This document shows, one piece after another, positions 1 to 7,106 of a DNA stretch of 18,542 nt (position 1 is the stretch's first letter; every line of letters begins with the position of its first letter). The DNA comes from Eubacterium sp. Its GTDB lineage: Bacteria > Bacillota_A > Clostridia > Lachnospirales > Lachnospiraceae. Location of the stretch: positions 1 to 18,542 of the forward strand of contig JAMPGN010000066.1 of assembly GCA_023663915.1 (NCBI GenBank), in the 5' to 3' direction. Made by a program: the position numbers and the translations under genes. The notes beneath the pieces were generated by a model. The model did no database searches, was not told the origin of the DNA, and was given only the letters and a program-made list of their open reading frames with translations.

Positions 1-42
1 AGGCAAGAAAATCCAGAAAAATTGATGGGTTTGGCAATTTAA
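1..42 (+). CDS. 3' end of an upstream gene (partial)
   Basis: Frame 1 is open from the first base and ends with TAA at 40-42, giving the last 13 residues (ending LMGLAI) of a protein whose body lies outside the window. It sits 41 bases before the glf start, in the same direction, so it is probably the preceding gene of the polysaccharide operon. The piece is too short to identify. Frame 3 is also open, to a TAA at 51-53, so even the choice of frame is uncertain. Confidence 0.3.
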   Translation, partial: RQENPEKLMGLAI

Positions 43-50
43 CAATTGCC
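33..50. other. Small perfect inverted repeat (hairpin)
   Basis: GGCAATT at 33-39 and AATTGCC at 44-50 form a 7-bp stem with a TAAC loop. It overlaps the stop codon of the frame-1 fragment and is followed by TAAAATAT, not a T-run. It could be a weak terminator or RNA stabiliser ahead of glf, or chance. Confidence 0.3.
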
Positions 51-83
51 TAAAATATCATGCATAAAAGGAGAATAAAAATA

Positions 84-1202
84 ATGAAGAAATACGATTA
101 CCTAATTGTTGGTTCAGGTCTTTTTGGTTCAGTATTTGCAAACCGAATGACCGCAAGAGGAAGAAAATGTCTTGTAATGGACAAGCGTCCAAATATAGCG
201 GGAAATATTTATTCAGCAGAAATGGAAGGCATTCAAGTACATATGTATGGACCGCATATTTTTCATACGTCAGACAAAGAAGTCTGGAATTATGTCAGGC
301 AATTTGCACAGTTTAATCATTTCCACTACGAACCAGTGGCAAATTATAAAGGAGAATTGTTTAACCTTCCTTTTAATATGAATACCTTCCATCAGATGTG
401 GGGAGTAAATACACCGAAGGAAGCAGAGACGGAACTTGAGCGTCAACGGAAGGACTTTATTGCAGGACATCCGAAGGGCTATGAACCGCAGAATCTGGAA
501 GAACAGGCGATAAAGCTGATTGGACAGGATATTTATGAGAAACTGATTAAGGGATATACCGAAAAACAGTGGGGGCGTCCCTGCACGGAGCTTCCGGCTT
601 TTATTATCCGCAGGCTTCCGGTCAGATTTCGATATGATAACAACTATTTTAATGATCCATATCAGGGAATTCCTATTGGCGGTTATACGCAGATGGTAGA
701 AAAGATGCTGTCAAGGATTGAAGTAAAATTGGACTGTGATTATCTGGCAGATAAAAAGTATTATGATTCTCTTGCAGAAAGAATTATATATACAGGTCCG
801 ATTGATGCATATTTTAGTTACTGCTATGGCAGCTTAGAATATCGGAGTCTTCGATTCGAGATTGAGGTATGTGATGTAGATAATTACCAAGGCTGTGCAG
901 GTATGAATTTTACGGATGCAAAGACACCATATACAAGAATTGTGGAACATAAACATTTTGAGTTTGGTGAAGGAAATGCAGGAAAGACGGTTATCACAAA
1001 AGAGTATTCTTCCGAATGGAAGCCGGGTGAGGAGTCTTATTATCCGGTAAATGATTCAAAGAATCAAAAGCTGTATGCAAAGTATAAGCAGTTAGCGGAT
1101 AGAGAAGCAGGCGTAACGTTTGGAGGAAGGCTTGCAGAATATAAATATTATGATATGGATAAAGTTGTCAGACAGGCATTGGATATTTGCAAGCAAATAT
1201 AA
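84..1202 (+). CDS. glf: UDP-galactopyranose mutase
   Basis: Flavoenzyme that interconverts UDP-galactopyranose and UDP-galactofuranose in the cytoplasm, supplying Galf to surface glycans. The 372-residue product begins MKKYDYLIVGSGLFGSVFAN, with the FAD-binding GxGxxG fold at residues 9-14. It then shows family-typical blocks: GPHIFHT, a YEKLIKGYTEKQWGR segment, IPIGGYTQMVEKML and a C-terminal GRLAEYKYYDMD. Length matches bacterial Glf (about 370-385). I chose ATG 84 over ATG 60 because AAAGGAG at 67-73 is correctly spaced for 84 and homology starts there. The acyltransferase gene follows closely in the same direction. Family assignment is firm; the acceptor glycan is unknown. Confidence 0.95.
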   Translation: MKKYDYLIVGSGLFGSVFANRMTARGRKCLVMDKRPNIAGNIYSAEMEGIQVHMYGPHIFHTSDKEVWNYVRQFAQFNHFHYEPVANYKGELFNLPFNMNTFHQMWGVNTPKEAETELERQRKDFIAGHPKGYEPQNLEEQAIKLIGQDIYEKLIKGYTEKQWGRPCTELPAFIIRRLPVRFRYDNNYFNDPYQGIPIGGYTQMVEKMLSRIEVKLDCDYLADKKYYDSLAERIIYTGPIDAYFSYCYGSLEYRSLRFEIEVCDVDNYQGCAGMNFTDAKTPYTRIVEHKHFEFGEGNAGKTVITKEYSSEWKPGEESYYPVNDSKNQKLYAKYKQLADREAGVTFGGRLAEYKYYDMDKVVRQALDICKQI

Positions 1203-1234
1203 AGATTTTTAGGATAAGAATGGAGAATATGCAA

Positions 1235-2290
1235 ATGAAAAAAACAGAAAGACTAATATGGGTGGATATTTTAAAAGGGGTAACGATTTCATTTGTAGTT
1301 ATAGCTCATGTCCTTGAGGGATTTGAAAGATCACTCGGGGGGGGGTATAACGTGATTGCAGAATATATGATAACAGGAATAGGCATATTTCATATGCCAC
1401 TTTTCATAGCTATCAGTGGGTTTATTTTTTCGTTTAGTTATTTAAGTATTAATGATAATCAAAAGATAACGGCGGTAATTAAAGAAAAGAAGCGTTATAT
1501 AAAGCAAATATGCAACTTGCTTTTGCTTTATGTGATTTTTTCAATTTTAATATTTGGAGTGAAACTTGTATTTAGGAATTGGGGAATTAATGAGCCTGTA
1601 AACTGGATGGATTTTTTAGGGATACCTATCAAAATGATACCGAATACGCCTTATTGGTATTTATATGTATTATCGTTTCTATATATCATAGGAAAATGGT
1701 TGTTTGAAAAATCATGGAATAAAAATTTTTTATTATTGATTTTATTTGCTTTAAGCTGCATTTATGCAATAAGTGAAATAAAAGGTGAAGTAATAATAGT
1801 TAGAGTTGTTTATTATAGCTTCTTTTTTATTTTGGGATGCTTGTTTCATATGGGAAAATATTCCTTTTCGGGAAGGTGGTATTTATTGTGTTGGCTGATT
1901 GGGATAATTGGAATAGTAGTGTATTTATTATGGAAAGGTGCTATGCCTGATTTCTTGAAAGGAGTTGTACAGGTTTTGACAGCAGCATTCATAGTAAATG
2001 CAACAATGGGAACGGCACAGAAATATTGCAAACATCAAAATATATGGAGTTTTTTTGGACAAAGATGTTTAGAGATTTATATATTGCATGTGTTTCTTAC
2101 AAGTGGGATAAGACCTGTACTTAGGGTTTTACACATGGAAAATTATTGGCTCAATGTAATTATAGCAACTTTTTTGGGAGTTACAATACCGGTTATTTGC
2201 TCATATATATTGAAGAAATTGAATTTGTGGACTCTTTTTTTTAAGCCGGCTGAGTTAATAGAAAAACATTTTAGCAAGTTGAAAGGGTGA
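1235..2290 (+). CDS. Membrane O-acyltransferase (acyltransferase family 3, OafA/WecH-like)
   Basis: Predicted integral-membrane acyltransferase that would add acetyl or another acyl group to a sugar of the surface polysaccharide. The N-terminus RLIWVDILKGVTISFVVIAH matches the family-3 opening, in which an early His at the end of the first membrane helix is important. The rest is a chain of about ten hydrophobic segments with short Lys/Arg-rich loops. I chose ATG 1235 (351 aa; GGAG at 1222-1225, 9-base gap); ATG 1220 with AGGA at 1211-1214 is also plausible. The open frame extends back into glf (1187), but that part is unlikely to be used. The gene is very AT-rich, yet contains nine consecutive G at 1337-1345 (Leu-Gly-Gly-Gly-Tyr), where gain or loss of one G causes immediate termination. 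Family is fairly sure; acyl group and acceptor are unknown. Confidence 0.85.
   Translation: MKKTERLIWVDILKGVTISFVVIAHVLEGFERSLGGGYNVIAEYMITGIGIFHMPLFIAISGFIFSFSYLSINDNQKITAVIKEKKRYIKQICNLLLLYVIFSILIFGVKLVFRNWGINEPVNWMDFLGIPIKMIPNTPYWYLYVLSFLYIIGKWLFEKSWNKNFLLLILFALSCIYAISEIKGEVIIVRVVYYSFFFILGCLFHMGKYSFSGRWYLLCWLIGIIGIVVYLLWKGAMPDFLKGVVQVLTAAFIVNATMGTAQKYCKHQNIWSFFGQRCLEIYILHVFLTSGIRPVLRVLHMENYWLNVIIATFLGVTIPVICSYILKKLNLWTLFFKPAELIEKHFSKLKG
1337..1345 (+). repeat. Homopolymeric G9 tract in coding sequence
   Basis: Nine consecutive G encode Gly-Gly-Gly in frame, about 35 codons into the acyltransferase gene. With eight G the frame reaches TGA four codons on (GGT ATA ACG TGA); with ten G it reaches TAA directly after GTA. 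The tract therefore has the properties of a slipped-strand on/off switch. Switching itself is inferred. Confidence 0.6.
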
Positions 2291-2300
2291 GATAAAAGAT

Positions 2301-2407
2301 ATGACGAAAAAGAAACACATGTATCATGCGGAAGAGTTGTGATAGAAATTATGGGAGATTGGAACATAGGCGATTCTTTTGTTCATAATGGGATGGAGGA
2401 TAAGTAA
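2301..2407 (+). pseudogene. Probable remnant of a small or deleted gene between acyltransferase and FrhB-like gene
   Basis: A purine-rich AAAGGGTGAG at 2282-2291 precedes ATG 2301, which opens 13 codons (MTKKKHMYHAEEL) and then hits TGA at 2340-2342. A second stub, ATG 2351 to TAA 2405-2407, encodes 18 residues (MGDWNIGDSFVHNGMEDK); its stop overlaps the next gene's start as TAATG. A proper start at one end and a translationally coupled stop at the other, with little between, suggests a gene with its middle deleted. Neither stub is recognisable, and chance short ORFs cannot be excluded. Confidence 0.3.
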
Positions 2408-3372
2408 TGAATGTGGAGTATATAGACACAGCGGTATATGCTGGAAGAATTAAGAATAGGAATTCATTGATGAAAAGCTCTTCCGGCGGTGCTTTTACTG
2501 CCATTTCAGATGTCTTTCTCAGTAATGGAGATGCGGTTATTTGTTCGATTTATAACTTTGCTAAGAAAGAGACGCTTTTCAATCTTATTACTACAAATAA
2601 AGAAAGAGATGCGGCGATGGGGTCAAAATATATGCAAAGTAAACCGGGTGATATTTTTGCGGAAGCAAAAGATTGGCTGATGTGCAATCCAGAAAAGAAA
2701 CTTCTTTTTATCGGAATGGGATGCCAGGCAGAAGGATTTCGGAAATATTCAGAATTAAAAGGAATCCGAGAACGCGTGTATATTGTAGATATTATCTGCC
2801 ATGGGGTGACTAGTCCTAAAATATGGAGGGAGTATGCCGCGAGCCTTGAAAAGCAATATAAAGGCACAATGGAATATTTGACTTTTAGAGATAAAAGGAA
2901 GGGGTGGAAATTTCCTACAGCGATAGCAGTGATAAATGGTGAAGAGATTCTAATAAATCAATACCTCAAGGTGTTTTATAATCGATGTGCAAATCGACCA
3001 GCTTGTCATGTATGTCCATATACAACAACAAAGAGAAATACTGATATTACTGTCGGTGATTTTTGGCATATTGAAAAAAAGATCCCGGATTTCTATGATC
3101 CAGCAGGAAATTCTCTGTTTCTTTTGAATACAAATCGAGGCGCAGAATTGTTTGAAAAAATAAAGAAAGTAATTGATTATAGAGAAAGCAATACAATAGA
3201 ATGTTGGCAGTTCAATTTGGAACGTCCTACACCAGTGTCTGGAAAGCGTAATGCTTTTTGGATAGATTATGAAAAATATGGGGTTGATTATATTATAGAA
3301 AAATACGGCAATTTATCTATAATAGCAAAGGTAAAAAATAGAGTTTTAGAAATAATTGAGAGAATTCGTTAA
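2407..3372 (+). CDS. Coenzyme F420 hydrogenase/dehydrogenase beta-subunit (FrhB/FdhB) family protein lacking its N-terminal ferredoxin domain
   Basis: The 321-residue protein belongs to the FrhB/FdhB-like redox proteins common in polysaccharide loci, whose exact reaction there is not established. Visible signatures are the SSSGGAF turn near residues 25-31, GSKYMQSKPGDIF, the LLFIGMGCQAEGF cysteine segment, IICHGVTSPKIW, a CANRPACHVCPYTT cysteine cluster and DITVGDFWHIE. Typical relatives have about 60-80 more N-terminal residues forming a 2[4Fe-4S] ferredoxin; here the protein starts directly at the linker (YAGRIKNRNSLMKSSSGG). The start is well supported by GGAGGA at 2395-2400 with a 6-base gap, so the short form looks like a real gene. 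The missing module is encoded separately at 3554-3757. Translation may be coupled to the upstream stub via TAATG. Confidence 0.85.
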   Translation: MNVEYIDTAVYAGRIKNRNSLMKSSSGGAFTAISDVFLSNGDAVICSIYNFAKKETLFNLITTNKERDAAMGSKYMQSKPGDIFAEAKDWLMCNPEKKLLFIGMGCQAEGFRKYSELKGIRERVYIVDIICHGVTSPKIWREYAASLEKQYKGTMEYLTFRDKRKGWKFPTAIAVINGEEILINQYLKVFYNRCANRPACHVCPYTTTKRNTDITVGDFWHIEKKIPDFYDPAGNSLFLLNTNRGAELFEKIKKVIDYRESNTIECWQFNLERPTPVSGKRNAFWIDYEKYGVDYIIEKYGNLSIIAKVKNRVLEIIERIR

Positions 3373-3553
3373 GCGGTATTTTCAAATTGTGCTAATTTTA
3401 GCAAAAAAGTTTTGCAATGGATTATATAATTTGAAATAAAGAAATTTGGCATTATTGCAAAAGCAAGGTAAAGACAGTGTAATGATAAAGAAAAAAGGAA
3501 GCTCAAAGTAAAAAATCACATAATTATGAAATAGGCGCAAGGAGGCAGCAGAA
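3373..3553. other. Gap between FrhB-like and ferredoxin genes, AT-rich, possibly decayed
   Basis: No intact gene is seen in these 181 bases. Weak structures are a GCTAATTTTAGC palindrome at 3391-3402 and an adjoining GCAAAA/TTTTGC hairpin at 3401-3415, neither followed by a good T-run. A short open stretch (LALLQKQGKDSV followed by a Lys-rich tail) ends at a TAA near 3509 and has no start signal; it may be the tail of a deleted gene. Confidence 0.3.
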
Positions 3554-3757
3554 ATGAAGGATTTTCCAATATTGTACAATAAAAAAGAGGAATGTTGCGG
3601 CTGTACGGCTTGTTATGCGATATGTTCATCAAACGCCATTTTTATGATAGAAGACAAAGAAGGATTTGAATATCCACAAGTGGACAAAAGCAAATGTATC
3701 AAGTGTTATCTGTGTTTGAAGGTATGTCCTTTTAATGAAACTAAAAAGACATTATGA
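3554..3757 (+). CDS. Small 2[4Fe-4S] ferredoxin-like protein (detached N-terminal module of an FrhB-family protein)
   Basis: The 67-residue product has two complete cluster-binding motifs: C14-x2-C17-x2-C20-x3-C24 (Ser follows the last Cys where Pro is usual) and C48-x2-C51-x2-C54-x3-C58-Pro. Between them lies the EDKEGFEYPQVDKSKC spacer typical of the N-terminal ferredoxin of polysaccharide-locus FrhB/FdhB proteins. In those proteins the catalytic part follows directly; here translation stops eight residues after the second motif. GGAGG at 3541-3545 is 8 bases before ATG 3554, so it is probably translated. The neighbouring FrhB-like protein lacks exactly this module, so the two may work as separate subunits. 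The alternative is a truncated second FrhB gene. Confidence 0.8.
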   Translation: MKDFPILYNKKEECCGCTACYAICSSNAIFMIEDKEGFEYPQVDKSKCIKCYLCLKVCPFNETKKTL

Positions 3758-3961
3758 AATGAAATGCTTTAACTTGTGGCAGCAAACAGTTAAATTTTGT
3801 TTTAATAAAATAAGATCATTTACACTGATAACGAAACAACCTTTTAGAAGTGGAATGGCGATTATGATAAGAAATATGTGAGAATGCAGTTTTAGAGAAT
3901 TGCTGAAGGGATGATAAAACTTAAATTATATAATAAAAACAAACCAGGGAGGAAATACATA
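3758..3961. other. Gap before the nucleotide-sugar operon, with possible coding debris and a -10-like box
   Basis: These 204 AT-rich bases hold a 40-codon open stretch (3759-3881, starting MKCFNLWQQ) without a ribosome binding site. Another frame reads WNGDYDKKYVRMQF between two TAG stops and is then open into the next gene. Both look like gene debris, but no family is recognised. TATAAT at 3929-3934 has no good -35 at 16-18 bases, so a promoter is only tentative. Base composition becomes clearly richer in GC immediately downstream. Confidence 0.35.
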
Positions 3962-4900
3962 ATGAAACGCAAACGAATCTTAGTCACAGGCGGCGCCGGT
4001 TTCATCGGCTCCCACCTCTGTGAGAAACTATTAGAACAGGATAACGATGTGGTCTGCATGGACAACCTTTTCACCGGACAGAAGGACAACATCCGCCATC
4101 TGATGGACAACCCTTATTTCGAGTTCATTCGTCAGGATATCTTGGAGGACATCTATGTGGAATGCGACCAGATCTATAACCTTGCCTGTCCGGCAAGTCC
4201 GGTCCATTACCAGTATGATCCCATCAAGACCGGTAAGACCAGCATCGTGGGTGCATTACATACATTGGGACTCGCAAAGCGCTGCCATGCCCGCATTTTG
4301 CAGGCGAGCACCAGCGAAGTGTACGGAGATCCGGAAATACATCCGCAGCCGGAGAGCTACCGCGGCTGCGTCAACCCCAATGGGATACGCTCCTGTTACG
4401 ACGAGGGCAAGCGCATGGCGGAGACCCTGTTTTTCGATTACCACAGGCAGCATGGCGTGGATATCAAGGTGGTTCGCATCTTCAATACTTACGGGCCGAG
4501 AATGCGTCCCGATGACGGGAGGGTGGTATCTAATTTCATTGTACAGGCGTTGAAAGGACAGGATATCACAATCTATGGGGATGGTAAGCAGACACGCAGT
4601 TTTTGTTACGTGGATGACCTTGTTGAGGGAATTATTCGCATGATGAACAGCCGGGATGATTTTACCGGGCCTGTCAATCTGGGGAATCCGGGTGAATTCA
4701 CCATGTTGCAGCTGGCAGAACGGATCATACAGATGACTGGATCAAACTCCAGAATCGTGTATCTCCCTCTTCCGCAGGATGACCCCGCCCAGAGAAAACC
4801 AGTGATTGATCTTGCGAAGAAGGAGCTGGACTGGAAGCCGGCAATATCGCTGGAACAAGGACTGGTGGAAACAATCGAGTATTTCAGAAGGACAATATAA
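3962..4900 (+). CDS. uxs: UDP-glucuronate decarboxylase (UDP-xylose synthase)
   Basis: NAD-dependent short-chain dehydrogenase/reductase that oxidises and decarboxylates UDP-glucuronate to UDP-xylose. The 312-residue product shows the NAD-binding TGGAGFIGS at residues 9-17, then [15 protein letters not shown], which is characteristic of this enzyme, the catalytic pair in SCYDEGKR (Tyr146, Lys150), [10 protein letters not shown] and the late [14 protein letters not shown] block. These segments separate it from UDP-glucose 4-epimerases and dTDP-glucose dehydratases, although a related decarboxylase activity cannot be fully excluded. ATG 3962 is chosen because AGGGAGG at 3946-3952 lies 9 bases upstream and homology begins there; the frame is open back to 3911. 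The UDP-glucose dehydrogenase that makes its substrate follows 24 bases later. Confidence 0.92.
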   Translation: MKRKRILVTGGAGFIGSHLCEKLLEQDNDVVCMDNLFTGQKDNIRHLMDNPYFEFIRQDILEDIYVECDQIYNLACPASPVHYQYDPIKTGKTSIVGALHTLGLAKRCHARILQASTSEVYGDPEIHPQPESYRGCVNPNGIRSCYDEGKRMAETLFFDYHRQHGVDIKVVRIFNTYGPRMRPDDGRVVSNFIVQALKGQDITIYGDGKQTRSFCYVDDLVEGIIRMMNSRDDFTGPVNLGNPGEFTMLQLAERIIQMTGSNSRIVYLPLPQDDPAQRKPVIDLAKKELDWKPAISLEQGLVETIEYFRRTI

Positions 4901-4924
4901 TATAAATTTTCGAGGAGATAAGAG

Positions 4925-6139
4925 ATGAAGATTGTAGTAGCAGGGACCGGTTATGTAGGGATGTCAAATGCTGTCCTGCTGGCACAGCACAACGAGGTGT
5001 GCGCAGTGGATATCCTGCCGGAGAAAGTGGAGATGGTTAACCACCGCAAATCTCCGATTGAAGACAAGGAACTGGAAGAGTATCTGGCGGAAAGGGAGCT
5101 TGACCTGAAGGCGGTCATGGACGGTACGCAGGCATACCGGGAGGCGGATTTCGTGATTGTGTCCACTCCGACCAATTATGATCCCAAGATGAATTATTTT
5201 GACACTTCCTCGGTGGAATCCGTGATCGAACAGGTGCTGCGGGTGAATGCCTCGGCATACATTGTTGTGAAATCAACGGTGCCGGTCGGGTTTACCGAGA
5301 TGGCGCAGAAGAAATACAACAGCAGCCGTATTCTTTTTTCACCGGAGTTTTTGCGGGAGGGGAGGGCGCTGTATGACAATCTTTATCCTTCCAGAATTAT
5401 TGTGGGTGCGCATGGGGATGATCGTGAGGCAATGGATAAGGCAGGGCAGTTTGTTGCATTGCTGGTTCAGGGAGCGGTAAAGAAGGATATTGATACGCTG
5501 GTCATGGAACCGACGGAGGCAGAGGCAGTCAAACTTTTTGCAAATACTTATCTGGCGCTCCGGGTCGCTTATTTCAACGAGCTGGATACTTATGCAGAGA
5601 TGAGAGGGCTAAATACAGCGCAGATTATCAAGGGTGTCTGTCTCGACCCGCGTATCGGTTCCCATTATAATAATCCTTCCTTCGGCTACGGCGGATATTG
5701 CCTGCCGAAAGATACGAAGCAGCTTCTTGCCAATTATGACCATGTTCCCAATAACATCATTGGGGCGATCGTGGATGCTAACCGTACAAGAAAAGATTTC
5801 ATCGCAGAGCAGATCTTGAGAAAGATTGATTTTGAAAGGAAAAGTGCAGAGGGACAGAAGTGTACGGCAGGCGTATACAGACTGACGATGAAGGCTGATT
5901 CCGATAATTTCCGCCAGTCATCCATACAGGGGATCATGAAACGCCTGAAGGCAAAGGGAGTGGAGGTCATCGTCTATGAGCCGTCACTGAAGGAGGATGT
6001 TTTCTATGGAAGCCGTGTGGAAAGAGACCTGCAGGTATTCAAGGGTAGCTGTGAATTAATTATTTCCAACAGGAAGGAAAAGGCGCTGGAGGATGTGATG
6101 GACAAAGTGTATACAAGGGATCTGTTTGGGACGGATTAA
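4925..6139 (+). CDS. ugd: UDP-glucose 6-dehydrogenase
   Basis: Oxidises UDP-glucose twice with NAD to give UDP-glucuronate, the substrate of the preceding decarboxylase. The 404-residue length fits the short bacterial class (HasB-like). It begins [20 protein letters not shown] (Rossmann GxGxxG), then [35 protein letters not shown] and the active-site [12 protein letters not shown], whose catalytic Cys is residue 259. A C-terminal UDP-binding domain follows. GAGGAG at 4912-4917 is 7 bases before the start. It is cotranscribed with uxs; together they provide UDP-GlcA and UDP-Xyl for the exported glycan. Composition matches uxs and is richer in GC than the genes upstream of 3960. Confidence 0.96.
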   Translation: MKIVVAGTGYVGMSNAVLLAQHNEVCAVDILPEKVEMVNHRKSPIEDKELEEYLAERELDLKAVMDGTQAYREADFVIVSTPTNYDPKMNYFDTSSVESVIEQVLRVNASAYIVVKSTVPVGFTEMAQKKYNSSRILFSPEFLREGRALYDNLYPSRIIVGAHGDDREAMDKAGQFVALLVQGAVKKDIDTLVMEPTEAEAVKLFANTYLALRVAYFNELDTYAEMRGLNTAQIIKGVCLDPRIGSHYNNPSFGYGGYCLPKDTKQLLANYDHVPNNIIGAIVDANRTRKDFIAEQILRKIDFERKSAEGQKCTAGVYRLTMKADSDNFRQSSIQGIMKRLKAKGVEVIVYEPSLKEDVFYGSRVERDLQVFKGSCELIISNRKEKALEDVMDKVYTRDLFGTD

Positions 6140-6170
6140 TATTAATCTCCTATGTGAAAGATTAACGCGA

Positions 6171-6194
6171 GAAGCCGTTGCCAGGGACGGCTTC
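6171..6194. terminator. GC-rich hairpin after ugd (possible terminator)
   Basis: GAAGCCGT at 6171-6178 and ACGGCTTC at 6187-6194 form a perfect 8-bp stem with an 8-base loop, 31 bases after the ugd stop. No T-run follows immediately; only CAAAATCTTTATT lies downstream. It sits between converging reading directions, so it may be a degenerate terminator of the polysaccharide operon. Confidence 0.45.
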
Positions 6195-6209
6195 CCAGAA
6201 ACAAAATCT

Positions 6210-6578
6210 TTATTCAAAAGAAATATTATGCTGCCGCAAAATATCTCTTAAATAGTCGTTTTGAGAAAATAACTGTTCGTTTACGGCAGACAGTTCATTG
6301 AGTTTAGGCAGATAATATTCCTCGGCTTCCTGTCTGGTCTGTGCAATGATCTCTTCGGAGCTTGTACCAAAGAGATTAAGTAGTCCTTCGCATACCATAA
6401 GTGATTCTCCTTTCGTTTTAAAATTAGCGACCGATAGCTGATGTAAATATTTCATGTAGATTTCGTCGCTTTGATGTCCTGCATAATCCTCGGCAAGCCG
6501 GTCAATCATGGAACGATCCTGCAGATTATCAGTCAGACAGCGCAGATACAGGTTCTCTTCCGCTGGAAGTTCTGATTC
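6210..6578 (-). pseudogene. 5'-truncated gene fragment, unrecognised, possibly transposase/nuclease related
   Basis: On the minus strand a frame is open from 6578 down to a stop at 6210 (122 codons). An in-frame ATG exists at 6509, but protein-like sequence continues upstream of it (SELPAEENLYLRCLTDNLQD), ending only at a TAA at 6581-6579. The coding sequence therefore probably lost its 5' part. The remainder is helical and charged, with LMVCEGLLNLFGTSSEEI and a C-terminal coiled-coil-like stretch ending LRQHNISFE. I do not firmly recognise it; it resembles C-terminal regions seen in Clostridia PD-(D/E)XK nuclease/transposase-like proteins. The break at about 6578 coincides with the start of the opposite-strand fragment. 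Confidence 0.5.
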
Positions 6579-6579
6579 T

Positions 6580-6900
6580 TATGTGAGCCGGGTGAAGAAT
6601 CTGCCGGAAGTGGAGGCTGGATATATGACGCTTGGGGATTGGATTGATGGCATTGTTGATGATGCTAAAGAAGATATGCGGGAAGAACTGATAAAAGAGA
6701 TCACGGAAGAAATACGAGAAGAAACCAAAGAGCAAGATATCAGGATCATGATCGAGTTGTGTCAGGAATATCATGACACCAAAGAGAATGCCGTCAATAA
6801 ACTCTGCACCAAATTTCCGGAATATACAGAAAATGCGGAGGAATTGGTGGATAAGTACTGGCAGGAATCGTTAATGCACATTGTGCATGACAAGGGATAA
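6580..6900 (+). pseudogene. C-terminal fragment of an Rpn-family (PD-(D/E)XK) recombination-promoting nuclease/transposase-like protein
   Basis: From 6580 the plus strand encodes YVSRVKNLPEVEAGYMTLGD, followed by a strongly acidic/basic helical stretch (residues such as EELIKEITEEIREETKEQD) and a C-terminal helical tail to the stop at 6898-6900. The 'npE..rgYMtl' element followed by a charged coiled coil resembles the end of Rpn/YhgA-like proteins. The catalytic N-terminal nuclease domain is absent. The frame runs back to ATG 6508, but that part is simply antisense to the other fragment. An internal ATG 6625 has GGAGG at 6612-6616, so a 91-residue peptide could be made, probably without nuclease function. 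Family assignment is moderate and from memory of sequence style. Confidence 0.5.
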
Positions 6901-6944
6901 CAAGAAATAACAAAACAATAAGCATAATATATTGACAAGCCTAC

Positions 6945-6996
6945 AAAACTTCTGATGTAAGATATACAATCATTTTATATCAGAAGTTTTTTGTTG
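6945..6996. terminator. Long AT-rich hairpin with flanking A- and T-tracts (bidirectional-type terminator)
   Basis: The arms at 6945-6960 and 6975-6990 pair over 16 bp with one G·U wobble and a 14-base loop. The left arm starts AAAACTTCTGAT; the right arm ends ATCAGAAGTTTT and runs into TT. The stem is low in GC but long, and it lies between the truncated nuclease fragment and the histidine kinase gene. It may terminate upstream transcription or mark an element end. Confidence 0.6.
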
Positions 6997-7020
6997 TTCA
7001 ATGGCAAAATTATGTTACGA

Positions 7021-7049
7021 TTGAACAATAGCGGAAAATGAGATATTCT
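7021..7049 (+). promoter_or_regulatory. Candidate promoter for the two-component/SBP1 operon
   Basis: TTGAAC at 7021-7026 and TATTCT at 7044-7049 are separated by 17 bases, matching a vegetative promoter at 4 of 6 positions in each box. It lies downstream of the hairpin at 6945-6996 and 57 bases before the kinase start, which is where a promoter is needed. Confidence 0.45.
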
Positions 7050-7106
7050 GTTGATATCGAATAGATAGGAAGAAGAAAAGAACTACAGCAGAAAGGAAAT
7101 CGGTTC

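Noticed and set aside
3391..3415. Palindrome and hairpin after the FrhB-like gene, considered as a terminator
   Set aside because: Short, AT-only stems with no T-run; likely a consequence of AT richness.
4155..4553. Plus-strand frame of 132 codons inside uxs
   Set aside because: Overlaps the conserved decarboxylase frame entirely, and its composition (many Arg, Ser, Trp) is that of an out-of-frame reading.
6508..6579. First 24 codons of the plus-strand frame starting at ATG 6508
   Set aside because: This segment is antisense to the protein-like sequence of the opposite-strand fragment and shows no likeness to Rpn proteins, so it was left out of the fragment.
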